64,000 nt of DNA from Phascolarctos cinereus (lineage: Eukaryota > Chordata > Mammalia > Diprotodontia > Phascolarctidae): the NCBI RefSeq assembly GCF_002099425.1, contig NW_018344068.1, positions 4,512,001-4,576,000 on the forward strand, written 5' to 3'. Made by a program: the position numbers and the translations under genes. The notes below the pieces were generated by a model. The model searched no databases and was not told where the DNA came from. It saw only the letters and a list, made by a program, of their open reading frames with translations. This document shows, in pieces, positions 43,338-55,274 of the stretch. Positions within the stretch are counted from its first letter, which is position 1. Each line of letters starts with the position of its first letter.

Positions 43338-43870
43338 ATAACAATATTAACAGTGAGCATTTATACAGAGCTTTAGGGTTTGCAAAATGCTTTACATATG
43401 TTAACTCATTCAATCCTCATAAAAACCTTGTGAGGTAGGTGCTGTTATAAACCCCATTTTTTTCACATATGCAGTAACTTTAGTGGCATGCCTAGCGTCA
43501 CAAGCTAGCAAGGGTCTGAGGCAGGATTCAAACTCAGGTCTTCCTGACTCCAAGGTCTATATTCTATTTATGATGCCACCTGGATGCTTAGATGAGAAAC
43601 AGGGAGATATCCCTATGGCTCAGTTCATGTTATGAAAGCACCTTAAATATCTTTTTTTTTTAATTATTGATTAGAAAATTTGGGAAGATAATAATGGCAG
43701 CTCCCATGACTTTAGTGCCTTAAGATTGCCAAGTACATCCCTATAAGGAACAGAATATTTGTAATGGCATTCCTTCCCATCTTACAGATGATGAATCTGG
43801 GGCTCACATCACAATTTGAATCCAGGTCTCCTGGAACTGAGCCCAGGCCTCTTTCCGGTGTGTCCTGCTG
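43338..43870 (-). mobile_element. Two antisense MIR SINEs
   Basis: 43338-43590 ('gagctttagggtttgcaaaa', 'aaaccttgtgaggtaggtgc', 'caaactcaggtcttcctgac') and the more decayed 43689-43870 ('cttcccatcttacagatgat'). Confidence 0.8.
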
Positions 43871-44054
43871 TATATGAATTTACAAGCAAGTAGGGCAGTC
43901 TGAGTTGCTGCTTTAGGAGCCCCTTCCATCCCAGCCTCACCAAAGCCATGGCAGCAATACCAGAAATGGTCTCTAACAACAAAAACAACAACAATAAATG
44001 AACAGAAGTTTGAGTGAAGTTGTAGAGAAGCAAATTTCATCTTTATCTGCTGTC

Positions 44055-44235
44055 AATCAGCATTGTCCAAAGCTGGAATGAATGAGATGAGGAATGATAG
44101 AATCTGCCTGTTAAGAGAGAGCTCCAATCACAGATTGCATGGCCACTGGGAAGGGACGTGGTGGAGCTGATTCTTGTTCAGGCAGAGGTTGGACAACATG
44201 ACCTCTAAGGTCCCTTCTAACTCTGAGGTTCTTAT
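44055..44235 (+). mobile_element. L3-type LINE 3' UTR
   Basis: Sense 'tccaaagctggaatgaatga' and 'ggttggacaacatgacctct', ending 'aactctgaggttct'. Confidence 0.7.
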
Positions 44236-44347
44236 AAATCACATAAAGTACTGCAATGAGGCACATAAAGAGCATCAGGTCCCTGTCTTTGGACAAATGA
44301 CCAGTCCATTAAGGAGGGACTTATCTCCTCTCTCGTCTTTTTTTTTT

Positions 44348-44868
44348 GTTCAAATATAGGTGTTTATTGGGGGTAACACAACACGCCAAGCAAGTTCCCC
44401 TTCCCCTTTAGGGAGGCACTGCTTAAGGGAAACCCCAGCTTATGGGGGGCAGCCCCCAAAGGAGAGCAAGCTTGAGAGAGATGCCCTAGTAAAGCAGGAT
44501 GCCTCCCATGTAAGGGGGTCTCCTGCTAAGGAGGACGACCTCCACTAAGGAAGACATCCCCCAGCCCAGAGAGGGTAGGGGGTTCTTATAGAGTAGAACC
44601 TCTGTGGGTGGGGAGATGAGGTGACCAGAGACATGTAGGCAAGGGGGTGGGTGATGAGTTAATCAGGGACAGTAGTTTCAGAGTTTCAGGTATTATCTAT
44701 TCTATCTCTCACTCCAGGGTCAAGGGGCTCTTGTTAGTTTCATTGTCTCCAAAAGTGGCTTTAAGTGGTATTTGAGATAATGAACTTCTCATTGACCACT
44801 CTATCTGAAGAAGTAGACATTGAAATTTATTTGGGAAAAAGGGCAAGGGTCATGCATTCCTTATCAAT
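44348..44868 (-). repeat. 3' U3-R of the retroviral fossil
   Basis: U3 begins next to a purine-rich stretch (minus strand, near 44880-44868). A TATA box (ctctataagaa on the minus strand, about 44584-44594) lies 25-30 bp before the point where homology with the other end starts. An AATAAA signal (44363-44368, minus) lies 15 bp before the poly(A). Confidence 0.7.
44584..44594 (-). promoter_or_regulatory. TATA box of the fossil U3
   Basis: Minus-strand TCTATAAGAA. The R homology starts 25-30 bp downstream, where a transcription start would fall. Confidence 0.65.
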
Positions 44869-46351
44869 CCCCTCTCAAACAGTGGGTACCCAAATTCATT
44901 TGGGAACATTGGCAGAGGTCTTATCTTCTGGAACTACTTCAGGCTGACAAGGGGTGTATAGAGCTATCCCTGCCTCACTGGGTACCAGAGGGAAGTTGAC
45001 TGGAATCAAACATAGGCCATGTCCAGGGGATGAGGGGTACACATTTGGTCTGGTATGGACAGGGCCATCTGAAATTTGACTGAAGTTGGGCCTTAGCTCA
45101 TGCAAAATAGTCATTTTTCCAGCCTTTCCCATGAGAACACCCCGTGCAGTTCATAGACATAAAACTCCATAGGTTGCTGGCACCAAGGATCATTGGCTCA
45201 ATAGCATTCCTTGATGTTCATACCTGGAGTCAGACTCAAGAATACTGATAGTTAACAGTCCCACAATAGCAAGTTCTTGAATAGCAAGTTCCAATAATCA
45301 GAGCTTCAGATGAGTTCAGCTCTCAAGGATAACATATTCTAGATATTAAGTATTAACTATAATCTCACACTGGTAACCATAAGAGATTCCTCATAACTTG
45401 ATATAACAAACATAAGTAAAATCAGATAAGATAGCACAAGATAGCTCCTAAGTTACTACTCTTCACTAATATAACTGTACTGAAATCCTATTCCTTAAAA
45501 GAGGTTCCTGACTTTAACCTCATAACTTAATAGAAGTATCTAGCAAGCTTATAAAATATGGGGAATCACAGGGACCAAAGGCCTAATCTGCCTGTCCACT
45601 GAATGATATTTTCCTCTGGACTGATAGTAAACCACATACTTCCTGGAACTAATACAAAAGTTTACCAAGTTGAAATAATATGTATTTGAAAGTTGAAAGA
45701 AACCATTACCAATTAAGTGACTTCAGTCTTGTTGAATGAATGAACCAGCATTTCCAAATTACTTTGTATAGAAAATCATTCATCTCATCATTAACATGTT
45801 GAAAGCCCAATTCATATGCAATCAAACTCAGATTAAAAATTGCTTTGTCTAATATCTTTTCTGGCTCACAATGGTCACTCAAATTTTATAATACATAAAA
45901 ATTTTACAGTACAATTTAGAAATATAATAATAACACAAAAAATAAACTTTGGATGACATCAAGTGCATTTCCTTTTTAAAAATTTTTATTTTTTTATTTA
46001 TTAATTTCTTTTGATTTATCAACAATCACTTCCATATGCTTTTGAGCTGAAAATTTTTCTCCCCTTCCTCCCCTCCCCCATCCTCCCCAAGACGGCACAC
46101 AATCTGATATAGGCTTTACATTTACATACCCATTAAACATATTTTCACATTAGTGAAGTTGTAAGTAAAAATTAAAACCAATAGGAGGAACCATCAGAAA
46201 GATGAAACAAAACTCAACAGAAGCTAAAAATAACTGATAGCCATTCGACTTCCATAGTTCTTTCTTTGGATGTGGACAGCATTTTCCACACCCAGACCCC
46301 TGGAGATGTCTTAGATCCTTGTAATGCTGAAAAGGGTTCAGTTTAACAATA

Positions 46352-49300
46352 TTAGTCATTGCATAACGTGGCTGTTATTGTGTACAAAGTCCTCTTGGTT
46401 CTGCTCACTTCACTCAGCATCAGACCATAGAAGTCTTTCCATGTTTTTCTGAAGTCAGCCTGCTCAGCATTTCTTATAGCACAATAGTATTCCATTACAT
46501 TCAAATACCACGACTTGCTCAGCCATTCCCCAATTGATGGGCATCCTCTCAATTTCCAATTCTTTGCCACCACAAAAAGAGCTACTATGAATATTTTTGT
46601 ACATGTGGGTCCTTTTCCCACTTGTTTGATCTCTTTGGGATATAGCCCTAGAAGTGCTATTGCTGGATCAAAGGGTATGCATATTTTTGTAGCCCTCTGG
46701 GCATAATTCCAAATTGTTCTCCAAAATGGTTGTATCATTTCACAACTCCACCAACAATGTATTAGTGTTCCAATTTTCCCACATCTTCTTCAACATTTAT
46801 CATTTTCCTGTTTTGTCATGTTGGCCAATCTGATAGGTGTGATGTGGTACCTCAGAGTTGTTTTGATTTGCATTTCTCTAATTAATAACAATTTAGAGCA
46901 TTTTTTCATATGACTATAGATGGCTTTAATTTCTTCATCTGAGAACTGTCTGTTCATATCCTTTGACCATTTATCAATTGGGGAATGGCTTGTGTTCTTA
47001 TAAATTTGTCTTAATTCTCTATATATTTTAGAAATGAGGCCTTTATCAGAGAGACTGGTTGTAAAAATTCTTTCCCAATTTTCTACCTTACTTCTAATCT
47101 TAGTTGCATTGGCTTTGTTTGTGCAAAAACTTTTCAATTTAATGTAATCAAAATTATCCATTTTGCTTTTCATAATGTTCTCTATATCCTGTTTGGTCAT
47201 GAATTCTTCTGTTCTCCATAGATCTGATAGGTAAACTATTCCTTGTTCTCCCAGTTTACTTATGGTTTCAGCCTTTATGTCTAAGTCATGAGCCCATTTT
47301 GACTTTATTTTGGTATATGGTGTGAGATTTGGGTCTATGCCTAGTTTCTGCCATACTCTTTTCCAGTTTTCCCAGCAGTTTTTTTCAAAGAGTGGGTTCT
47401 TATCCCAGAAGCTGGGGTCTTTGGGTTTATCAAATAATAGATTACTATAGTCATTGACTACTGTGTCTTGCATATTTAACCTATTCCACTGATCCACCTC
47501 CCTATTTCTTAGCCAGTACCAAGCAGTTTTGATGATTGCTGCTTTATAATACAATTTAAGATCTGGAATTGCTAGGCTACCTTCCCCTGCATTTCTTTTC
47601 ATTAGTTCCTTTGATATTCTGGACCTTTTGTTTTCCAAATGAATCTTGTTATTATTTTTTCTAACTCTATAAAATAATTTTTGGTAGTTTGATTGGTATG
47701 GCACTGAATAAGTAAATTAGCTTAGGTAGGATTTTCATTTTTATTTATTAGCTCGGCCTACCCATGAGCAACTGATGTTTTTCCAATTATTTAGATCTGA
47801 TTTTATTTGTGTGAAAAGTGTTTTAATTGTGTTCATAGAGTTCCTGGGTTTGTTTCGGGAGGTAGACTCCTAAATATTTTATAATGTCTACAGTAAGTTT
47901 AAATGGGATTTCTCTTTCTATCTCTTGCTGTTGGGCTTTGTTGGTAATATATAGAAATGCTGATGATTTATGTGGGTTTATTTTATAGCCTGCAACTTTG
48001 CTAAAGTTGTTTATTATTTCAAGTAGTTTTTTACTTGATTCTCTAGGATTCTCTAAGTATATCATCATGTCATCTGCAAAGAGTGATAGCTTTGTTTCTT
48101 CTTTGCCTATTCTAATGCCTTCAATTTCTTTTTCTTCTCTTATTGCTAAAGCTAAGGTTTCCAGTACAATATTGAATAACAGTGGTGATAATGGACATCC
48201 TTGTTTCACCCCCGATCTTATTGGAAATGCTTCTAGCCTGTCCCCATTACATATAATGCTTGCTGAAGGTTTTAGATAAATGCTATTTATTATTTTAAGG
48301 AAGACTCCATTTATACCTATGCTTTCTAGTGTTTTTAATAGGAATGGGTGTTGTATTTTATCAAAAGCTTTTTCTGCATCTATTGAGATGATCATGTGGT
48401 TTCTGTTGGTTTTGTTGTTGATATGCTCAATGATGCTGATAGTTTTCCTAATATTGAACCAACCCACATTCCTGGGTATAAATCCTACCTGGTCATAGTG
48501 TATTATTCTTGTGATAAGTTGCTGCAATCTACTTGCTAGTATTTTGTTTAAAATTTTTGCATCTATATTCATTAGAGAAATTGGTCTATAATTTTCTTTC
48601 TCTATTTGACTCTTCCTGGTTTAGGTATCAACACTCCTTCTTCACCTATTTTCCCAAATAGTCTATATAGTATTGGAATTAATTGTTCTTTAAATGTTTG
48701 ATAGAATTCGCATGTAAATCCATCTGGCCCTGGAGATTTTTTCCTAGGGAGTTCATCAATGGCTTGTTCAATTTCTTTTTCTGAGATGGGGTTATTTAAG
48801 TATTTTACTTCCTCTTGGTTAATCTGGGCAATTTATATTTTTGTAAATATGTATCCATTTCACTAAGATTGTCAAATTTGTTGGCATATAGTTGGGCAAA
48901 ATAATTCCTAATTATTGTTTTAATTTCCTCTTCCTTGGTGGTAGCTTCCCTTTTCATTCTTGATACTAGTAATTTGGTTTTCTTCTTTTTTTTTTTAATT
49001 AAATTAACCAAAGGCTTATCTATTTTATTGTTTTTTCATAAAACCAGCTCTTAGTTTTATTTATTAGTTCAATAGTTTTCTTAATTTCAATTTTATTAAT
49101 TTTTCCTTTGGTTTTCAATATTTCTAATTTGGTGTTTAGTTGAGGATTTTTAATTTGTTCTTTTTCTAGTTTTTTTAGTTGTATGCCCAATTCATTAATC
49201 TCCTCTTTTTCTATTTTATTTATGTAAGCATTTAGAGATATAAAACTTCCCCTAAGAACTGCTTTGCTGCATCCCATAGGTTTTGGTATGTTGTCTCATT

Positions 49301-50131
49301 ATTGTCATTCTCTTGAATGAAATTATTGATTGTTTCTATGATTTGTTGTTTGACCCAATCATTTTTTAGGATTAGATTATTTAGTTTCCAATTATTTTTT
49401 AGTCTATCTTTCCATGGCCCTTTATTACATATAATTTTTATTGCATCATGATCTGAAAAGGATGCATTTAATATTTCTGCCTTTCTGCATTGGATTGTGA
49501 GGTTTTTATGCCCTAGTACATGGTCAATTTTTGTGTATGTGCCATGTACTGCTGAGAAAAAAGTATATTCCTTTCTATCCCCATTCAGTTTTCTCCAGAG
49601 GTCTATCATACCTAACTTTTCTAATGTTCTATTCACCTCCTTAACTTCTTTCTTGTTTATTTTGTGGTTAGACTTATCTAGTGCGAGAGGGGGAGGTTCA
49701 GGTCCCCCACTAGTATAGTTTTGCTGTCTATTTCTTCCTGTAACTCCCTGAACTTCTCCTGTAAGAATTTGGATGCTATACCATTTGGTGCATATATGTT
49801 TAGTAATGATATTACTTCATTGTCTATGGTGCCTTTTAGCAGGATGTAGTTTCCTTCCTTATCTCTTTTGATTAGATCTATTTTTGCTTTTGCTTTGTCT
49901 GAGATCAGGATTGCTACCCCTGCTTTTTTACTTCAGCTGACGCATAATATATTCTGCTCCAGCCTTTTACCTTTACCCTGTATGTGTCACTCTTTTTCAA
50001 ATGTGTTTCCTGTAAACAACATATTGTAGGATTATGGTTTTTAATCCATTCTGCAATCCATTTCCTTTTATGGGAGAGTTCATCCCATTCACATTCACAG
50101 TTATGATTACTATCTGTGTCTTTTTCTCCAT
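46352..50131 (-). pseudogene. L1 ORF2 (endonuclease-reverse transcriptase), broken
   Basis: L1 ORF2p nicks DNA and copies L1 RNA at the nick. The region is 3780 nt, i.e. 1260 codons, the normal size. Endonuclease motifs: VIITVNVNGMNSPIK (about 50105), NPTICCLQETHLK, FFSAVHGTYTKIDHVLGH and FSDHDA. RT motifs in one open stretch of 249 codons (47823-48572): [31 protein letters not shown] and [12 protein letters not shown] (catalytic Asp pair intact). The C-terminal part (46352-46738, 46790-47704) reads VMEYYCAIRNAEQADFRKTW. At least six frame changes or stops split it: within the endonuclease near 50040, between 49914 and 49636, and near 49240, 49015, 48600, 47760 and 46760. It cannot make a full protein. 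Confidence 0.95.
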
Positions 50132-50745
50132 CCTTTTCCCCCATTTATGCTTTTCTTTCTCCTTTTTCCTTTCCCCCTTCACTAGTGTTTTGCTTTTGAC
50201 CACTCTCCTTCAGTCCCTTCCCCCTTTTATTATCCCTTTCCCTTTTCTTCCCCTTTAGTCTTACTGCTGCTTCCCTCCCTTCTTCCCTCCCTTTCTTTCC
50301 CCCTCCCTTTTCTTTCCCCTTTTCCCTCCTACTGCCTATAGGGCAAGTTAGATTTCTATACCTAACTGATTATATTATGCCCTTCTTGAGCCAAATCTGA
50401 TGAGAGTAAGGTTCAAACAATGCTCCCCCCTTCTTTCCCTCTGCTGTAATAGGATTTTGTGTCTTTTCCTGTAATGTAATTTACCCTTGTCTGCCTCCTC
50501 CTTTCTCAGTACATTTTCTAAGATCAGATTGATCCACTTATTTGGATCCATTTAACCCACTTGATTAGATTTTTTTTTATCATTACATCAAAGTCAACTA
50601 ATATCCACCCTCTTTATGTATACTCCTTTAACAAGGTGTAATAACAATACAGTTCTCAAGGGTTGCAAGTCTCATATTCCCTTGTAGGGGTTTAAACAGC
50701 CCCCCCCATTAACAACATATTGTATCTTCTGTCCCATTTACCTTT

Positions 50746-51682
50746 TTAAGTCCTTCTTGAGTCCTGTACTTGAAGATCAAATTTTTTGTTGAGCTCTGGT
50801 CTTTTTATCAGGAAAGTTTGGAAGTCTCCTATTTTTGAATATCCACCTCCTCCCTTGAAAAATGATGCTCATTTTTGCTGGGTAATTGATCCTTGGCTGC
50901 ATTCCAAGCTCCTTTGCCTTATGGAATATCATGTTCCATGCCCTGGTCTTTTAATGTAGAAGCTGCAAGGTCCTGTGTAATCCTGACTGTGGTTCCATGA
51001 TATTTAAATTGTTTCTTTCTGGCTGCTTGCAGCACCTTCTCTTTCATCTGGTTATTTTGGAATTTTGCTATTATATTCCTTGGCATTGTCAATTTGGGAT
51101 CTCTTTCAGGTGGTGATCGGTGGATTCTTTCTATGGTTATTTTCCCTTCTGGTTCTAGGACTTCTGGGCAGTTTTCCTTTATGATTTCCTGAAAGATACT
51201 GTCCAGGCTCTTTTTCTAATCATGATTTTCAGGTAGTCCAATAATTTTTAAATTGTCTCTCCTGAGTCGATTTTCCAGGTGTTGTTTTACTGATGAGGTA
51301 TTTTACATTTTCATCTATTTTTTCATTTTTTTGTTTCTGTTTGACTGATTCTTGCTCTCTCATAGAGACATTAGTTTCCATTTGTCCAATTCTAGTTTTT
51401 AACAGATTGTTTTCTTCTGTTAGTTTTTGTACTTCCTTCTTCAATTGGCCAATTGTGTTTTTTAGGGACTTGTTTTCTTCAGTGTATTTTTTTCAATTGG
51501 CCAATTGTATTTTTGAAGGACTCTTCTACCTCTCTCATTTGACTATTAAAATCCTTCTTGAGCTCTTCTAAGAAGGCTTTTTGGGCTTCAGACCAGTTCA
51601 TATTCCCTTTTGTTGTTGCAGATGTGGGTTTGTTGACAATGTTGTCCTCTTCAGAATTTGTCTTGATCTTCACTCTTCTCAT
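50746..51682 (-). pseudogene. L1 ORF1, broken
   Basis: ATG at 51682 (MRRVKIKTNSEEDNIVNKPT). A coiled-coil segment (51479-51600 and 51229-51444: EELKKDFNSQMREVEESFKN, KKEVQKLTEENNLLKTRIGQ) is followed by a C-terminal domain reaching a TAA at 50746-50748 (…VQDSRRT). It is interrupted just after 51480 and again near 51229. The family protein binds L1 RNA as a trimer. Confidence 0.85.
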
Positions 51683-52530
51683 AATATGAAGCTATGGTAC
51701 GTTACTTTTTACTCATGGTGTTTCTTTATTCCCTGGCCTTTAAAGAGATTGAGCTCTCCTGCTGGGGAACACAGGGTACTGACCCAAGCTTCTTGTGTTG
51801 GGAGCCTAGGTCTTGGTCACTGGCTTTGTGTGCTGGGACCTCTTATGCTGGCAATTGGAGGCTATAGGTTTCTGGCAACTTACCTCGTGTTGGGCTAGAA
51901 TCAGCAAGGCTGGAACTTTCAGGCAATTCTAGGTTGCCTGCTTTTCCTTTCCTTTAGCTTTCTTCAGCTCCTTTTAGATGGGTGCTGCAGGGTGTTTATC
52001 TGCCTGGGGCCCCCTGCAGTGTTGTCTCCCTCGTTTCTGCTAATGCACTGGGAGATTCCTTTGTGGTCTAGTGCCAAGGCTCTTGGTGGTTTTCTGAGCT
52101 GATTCTCCCCCCCCCCCACTGAGGCACTTGGAGGTCCAGGTGTTGGTGCTTGCCTGCTGTACCACCTGGGCTTCAGGATTTCTTCACAATTGGAGGCTGC
52201 AGGGCTCTGATAGCTCACCTGGTGTTGGGTTGGAATCAGCAAGGCTTTAGGAAGTCTTTAGGTTGTTTTCTTCACCTCCTTTCAGATGAATGCCTCAGGG
52301 TACTTATCTGCCTGGGGCCCCTTGTAGTTCTGCCTCCCTTATTTTTGCTGAGGCACTGGGAGACCTGTTTGCTGGGCTGCTGCACTGCTGCTCCCCGTCT
52401 TTCTTCTAGTTCAGGTGTTCCAGGGTTTTTTTTTCTGGAGTGATATTTTCTGGGTTTTCAGACGTTGATAGGGGAGAGTGAGAGCAACTACTTTTTCACT
52501 CTGCCATCTTGGCTCCTGGAAGCGGAAGTC
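51683..52530 (-). promoter_or_regulatory. L1 5' UTR with two tandem monomer-like units
   Basis: Two imperfect copies about 335 bp apart: 'caattggagg' at 51852 and 52187, 'aatcagcaaggct' at 51899 and 52234, and 'tatctgcctggggcccc' near 51998 and 52304. L1 5' UTRs carry the internal RNA polymerase II promoter, and tandem monomers are known in some rodent L1 families. The extreme 5' end contains 'ccaagatggcag', a YY1-type site. Confidence 0.75.
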
Positions 52531-53739
52531 CATCAACTGCATTTCCAAATCATCACACAGGTAAGGTGGGCTTACCAAATGCAGAGGCTGGCTTCTTACC
52601 TTGTACTGCCATCTGGGCATTGCATAGGATCTGGAGTGGTTGATTCGAGGGCCTTCCTAGTAGTGAACTCCCAGTGGCAGGGCCTAAGGAACACCAGCTT
52701 CAGAGCCTTGACCAGTCCCCTCCCCCTCCTTTCCCTACAGCTGCAGAAGATGGGAAGGGTGGACAGGACACTCATTGGTCCTGCCTAGAAGGTCGTCTGT
52801 AGGGTGCCCAAGAGCCACCAGTGGGATCCCAACTGTGACTGCTGCCCTCCCCCCTTGTAAGGGGGGAAGGGCAACCCAAGCTTCCCACAACTCTCCAGCA
52901 CCACCTTCCCCCAACCCAACCTGGGAAGAGAGGGGTCAACAAAAAGAAAAACATGGGGCTGTTTGTAATCCCCGTACTGAGATCCCCTCTTGACTCAGGG
53001 GGAAGGGAGTGGGGCAATGCTTGAGTGATTGGGATTGTGAGCAGGTGTTTCAGAAGGAGGGGACCTCCCAGAATCACCCCAAATCTCAGGAGTTTTCTCC
53101 TGCAATTTTAGAATGGTCAATTTCCAGACTCCTTAGTGATTAGTCTCACAACCTAGTTCTAACTTTTCACTCTGGCCTCAGCCTGGCTACAGCTGGGACC
53201 ACAAAGAAAAGAGTCTTCCTAAAGACTAAGTTTCTTCCAACTTTGTAAAAGACAGCCTAGCATGGAGTGTCTGGTGTGGAAGGAAACTGCCCCATTGTGC
53301 TATAAGTTCAAAACAAATCACTTTCCCTTTAAGCCACCCTGACCACAAAAAACATTGGGTTCTCAAGTGGAGCATTCCCCACTTAAAGAGAACCAGCAAA
53401 TGGGGTAGAAAGACATGAACCATGTGCAGAGACCTACCACAGAGTATAGAGGCCCTAAAAACAGGCGCCAAGACTCCAACACAGGCACAGAAGCCCACCT
53501 ACACACCTACTCTAGCATCCCATGCGGAGGGGGATACATGGTTCTTAAGCAGAACATCCCCCACTTAGTGAAAACCTGTAGCTGGGGCAGAGACCCCAAA
53601 CTACCCCCCGTCAGACAGGGGTGCTGGCAGTAAAAGGAGTGGGCTTATGGGCTTACCTTGATTTAGAGAAGGCCTGGGGCTGAGATGGTGGCCCCACATT
53701 GGTCACCATAAATGATGAGGTTCAGGAGCACCCCAAAAT

Positions 53740-54007
53740 GTTGGGAACCAAGGTTGTCCTGAAAGAATTTGCTCAGACTGTCTCCAAATCAAGTGTAGGC
53801 ATTTTTGGGGGTTATCACACAACACAACACAACAAGCAGGTTCCCCTGTCCCTTAAGGGAAATACAGTTTAAGGGAAACCCCAGCTAAGGGGGGCAGCCC
53901 CCAAGGGAGAGGGGTCTTAAGGGAGATGCCCAAGTGAGGGGGGGACACCATTCCCTTTAAAGTGGACAACCACTAAGACAGACAACTTCCACTAAGGAAG
54001 ATGCCCT
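53740..54007 (-). repeat. 5' R-U5 of the retroviral fossil
   Basis: 53789-54007 aligns with 44351-44563 ('agggaaaccccagct', 'ggggggcagcccccaa', 'ccactaaggaaga'). 53740-53788 has no partner at the other end and is therefore U5. It ends 'ggttcccaaca' followed by the primer-site-like segment. Confidence 0.7.
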
Positions 54008-54020
54008 TCTAATCTCCTCT

Positions 54021-54199
54021 TTTGAACTCACTTATGAACTTGAAACTGAGGATTGAATGTGACAGAGAAGGATAAGGGAGAGGGCAATATATTGGGAGTC
54101 TAATTTATCCTTAAAACCTAGAAAGGGTGATCAGTGGGGCACTTAGGGGCCCTGTACCACATATTCCTTAGACATTGTTGAATTTAGGTATATTGCTTC
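54021..54199. other. No recognised feature
   Basis: Short spacer between the retroviral fossil and an L1. Confidence 0.4.
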
Positions 54200-54955
54200 T
54201 TTTGCTATTTTTTTATTCTGAATTTAACAAACACCACATAAATGAGTATTTTCATATAACAAGTTGAAAGCCTTTTGTCTTTCTCTTCTGTGTACTGAAA
54301 AGTGCTTCAGTGATCCTCTTTTTGTATTTCTTTTTGGCAACCCCATTCATTACCTCTCCCTCTTAACACTCTCCCCTCAATTCAGAGTGGGAGAAGGGAG
54401 AAAAAGAAAATCTTTGTAACAAATATTAATAGTTAAGCAAAACAAATTTCTATATTGGCCATATCCAAAAAGTTATATCTCATTCTTCACCTTGAGTCTA
54501 TCGTATCTCTCTCAGGAGGTGGATAGCATATTATATCCCTGGTTCTCTGCTTGATTATTGCATTGAACAGTCATATTATTACCATTTAAAGTGTACTGTG
54601 GACTCTGCCCACTTCATTTTGCACCAGTTTGTATAAGACTTCTCAAGTTTCTTTGAAATCATTCCTTTCATCATTTCTTATAGTTTAATGATGTTCAATC
54701 ACATTCACATACTACAACTTATTTAGTTTTCCCCAAATTGATAGTACCAACTCATTTTCTAGTTATTTGCTGCAACAAAAAGAGCTACTGGAAACATTCT
54801 TGTATACTTGGTTTCCTTTCCTCACTCTCTGATCACTTTGGGGTGTAGGCTTAGTAGTAGTATTTCTGGGTCAATGGGCATGTACAGTTTAGTGACTTTT
54901 GGTGCATAATTTCAAATTGCTTTCCAGAATAATTAGACCAATACACAGCTCCACT
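54200..54955 (-). mobile_element. Older L1 3' part
   Basis: Antisense L1 ORF2 C-terminal region and 3' UTR, with landmarks 'catttcttatagtttaatga', 'caacaaaaagagctactgga' and 'tcaatgggcatgtacagttt'. Much more diverged than the L1s at 45973 and 59341. Confidence 0.75.
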
Positions 54956-54972
54956 AGGTTTGATGCTTTCTT

Positions 54973-55127
54973 TTTTTTTTCTTCCTTTTTTTGGCTAGGC
55001 AATGGGGTTAAGTGACTTGCCCAGGGTCACACAGCTAGTAAGTGTCAAGTGACCGAGGCTGGATTTGACCTCAGGTCCTCCTGACTTCAGGGCTGGTGCT
55101 CTATCCACTGTGCCACCTAGCTGCTCC
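54973..55127 (-). mobile_element. WSINE1-like SINE
   Basis: Antisense copy with poly(T) at the left. Target duplication ggtttgatgctttctt (54957-54972) and agtttaatgctttctt (55128-55143), two mismatches. Confidence 0.92.
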
Positions 55128-55274
55128 AGTTTAATGCTTTCTTAAGTAAGGTGGGTAACTTAAGAAGGTTATCTGCTGCCAATATATCCAGAAAATTTCA
55201 TCAGTTTGATGAAGAAATCAAATTCACTATCTGATTTGTAGAAAAAGTAGTTTGTTGCTATATTTCCTTCTCAA

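Larger units (their letters stand above)
45973..52530 (-). mobile_element. Full-length L1 LINE (6.56 kb)
   Basis: The minus strand starts 'gacttccgcttccaggagcc' at 52530, with 5' UTR (52530-51683), ORF1 (51682-50746), a spacer, ORF2 (about 50131-46352), 3' UTR and an A-rich tail. It is flanked by a 16-bp duplication with one mismatch (catcaagtgcatttcc 45957-45972, catcaactgcatttcc 52531-52546). The long near-open RT frame and close similarity (about 96% by eye) to the L1 at 59341 suggest a fairly young subfamily, but both ORFs are broken. It inserted into the older retroviral fossil. Confidence 0.97.
44338..54010 (-). mobile_element. Retroviral fossil with RNA-like ends (R-U5 ... U3-R-poly(A))
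   Basis: On the minus strand it begins with R (54007-53789) and a short U5 (53788-53740), then a primer-binding-site-like segment (tggggtgctcctgaacc near 53735-53719), a leader with a possible splice donor near 53655, and an internal region. It ends with U3 (about 44868-44564), R (44563-44348) and ten A residues (44338-44347). U3 is absent from the 5' end and U5 from the 3' end, as in a reverse-transcribed RNA and unlike a provirus. The primer-site resemblance suggests an ERV1/gamma-like, proline-tRNA type. A flanking repeat atctcctct lies at 44323-44331 and 54012-54020. It is clearly bro­ken and old. Without the later L1 it is only about 3.1 kb, so most of the viral genome is missing. Confidence 0.68.

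Noticed and set aside
46790-48572. Host reverse-transcriptase-like gene
   Set aside because: All long minus-strand frames from 46352 to 50131 are pieces of L1 ORF2 within one insertion with target duplications.
53226-53498. Minus-strand 90-codon frame inside the retroviral fossil
   Set aside because: It shows no recognisable gag, pol or env signature, so no gene call is made for it.
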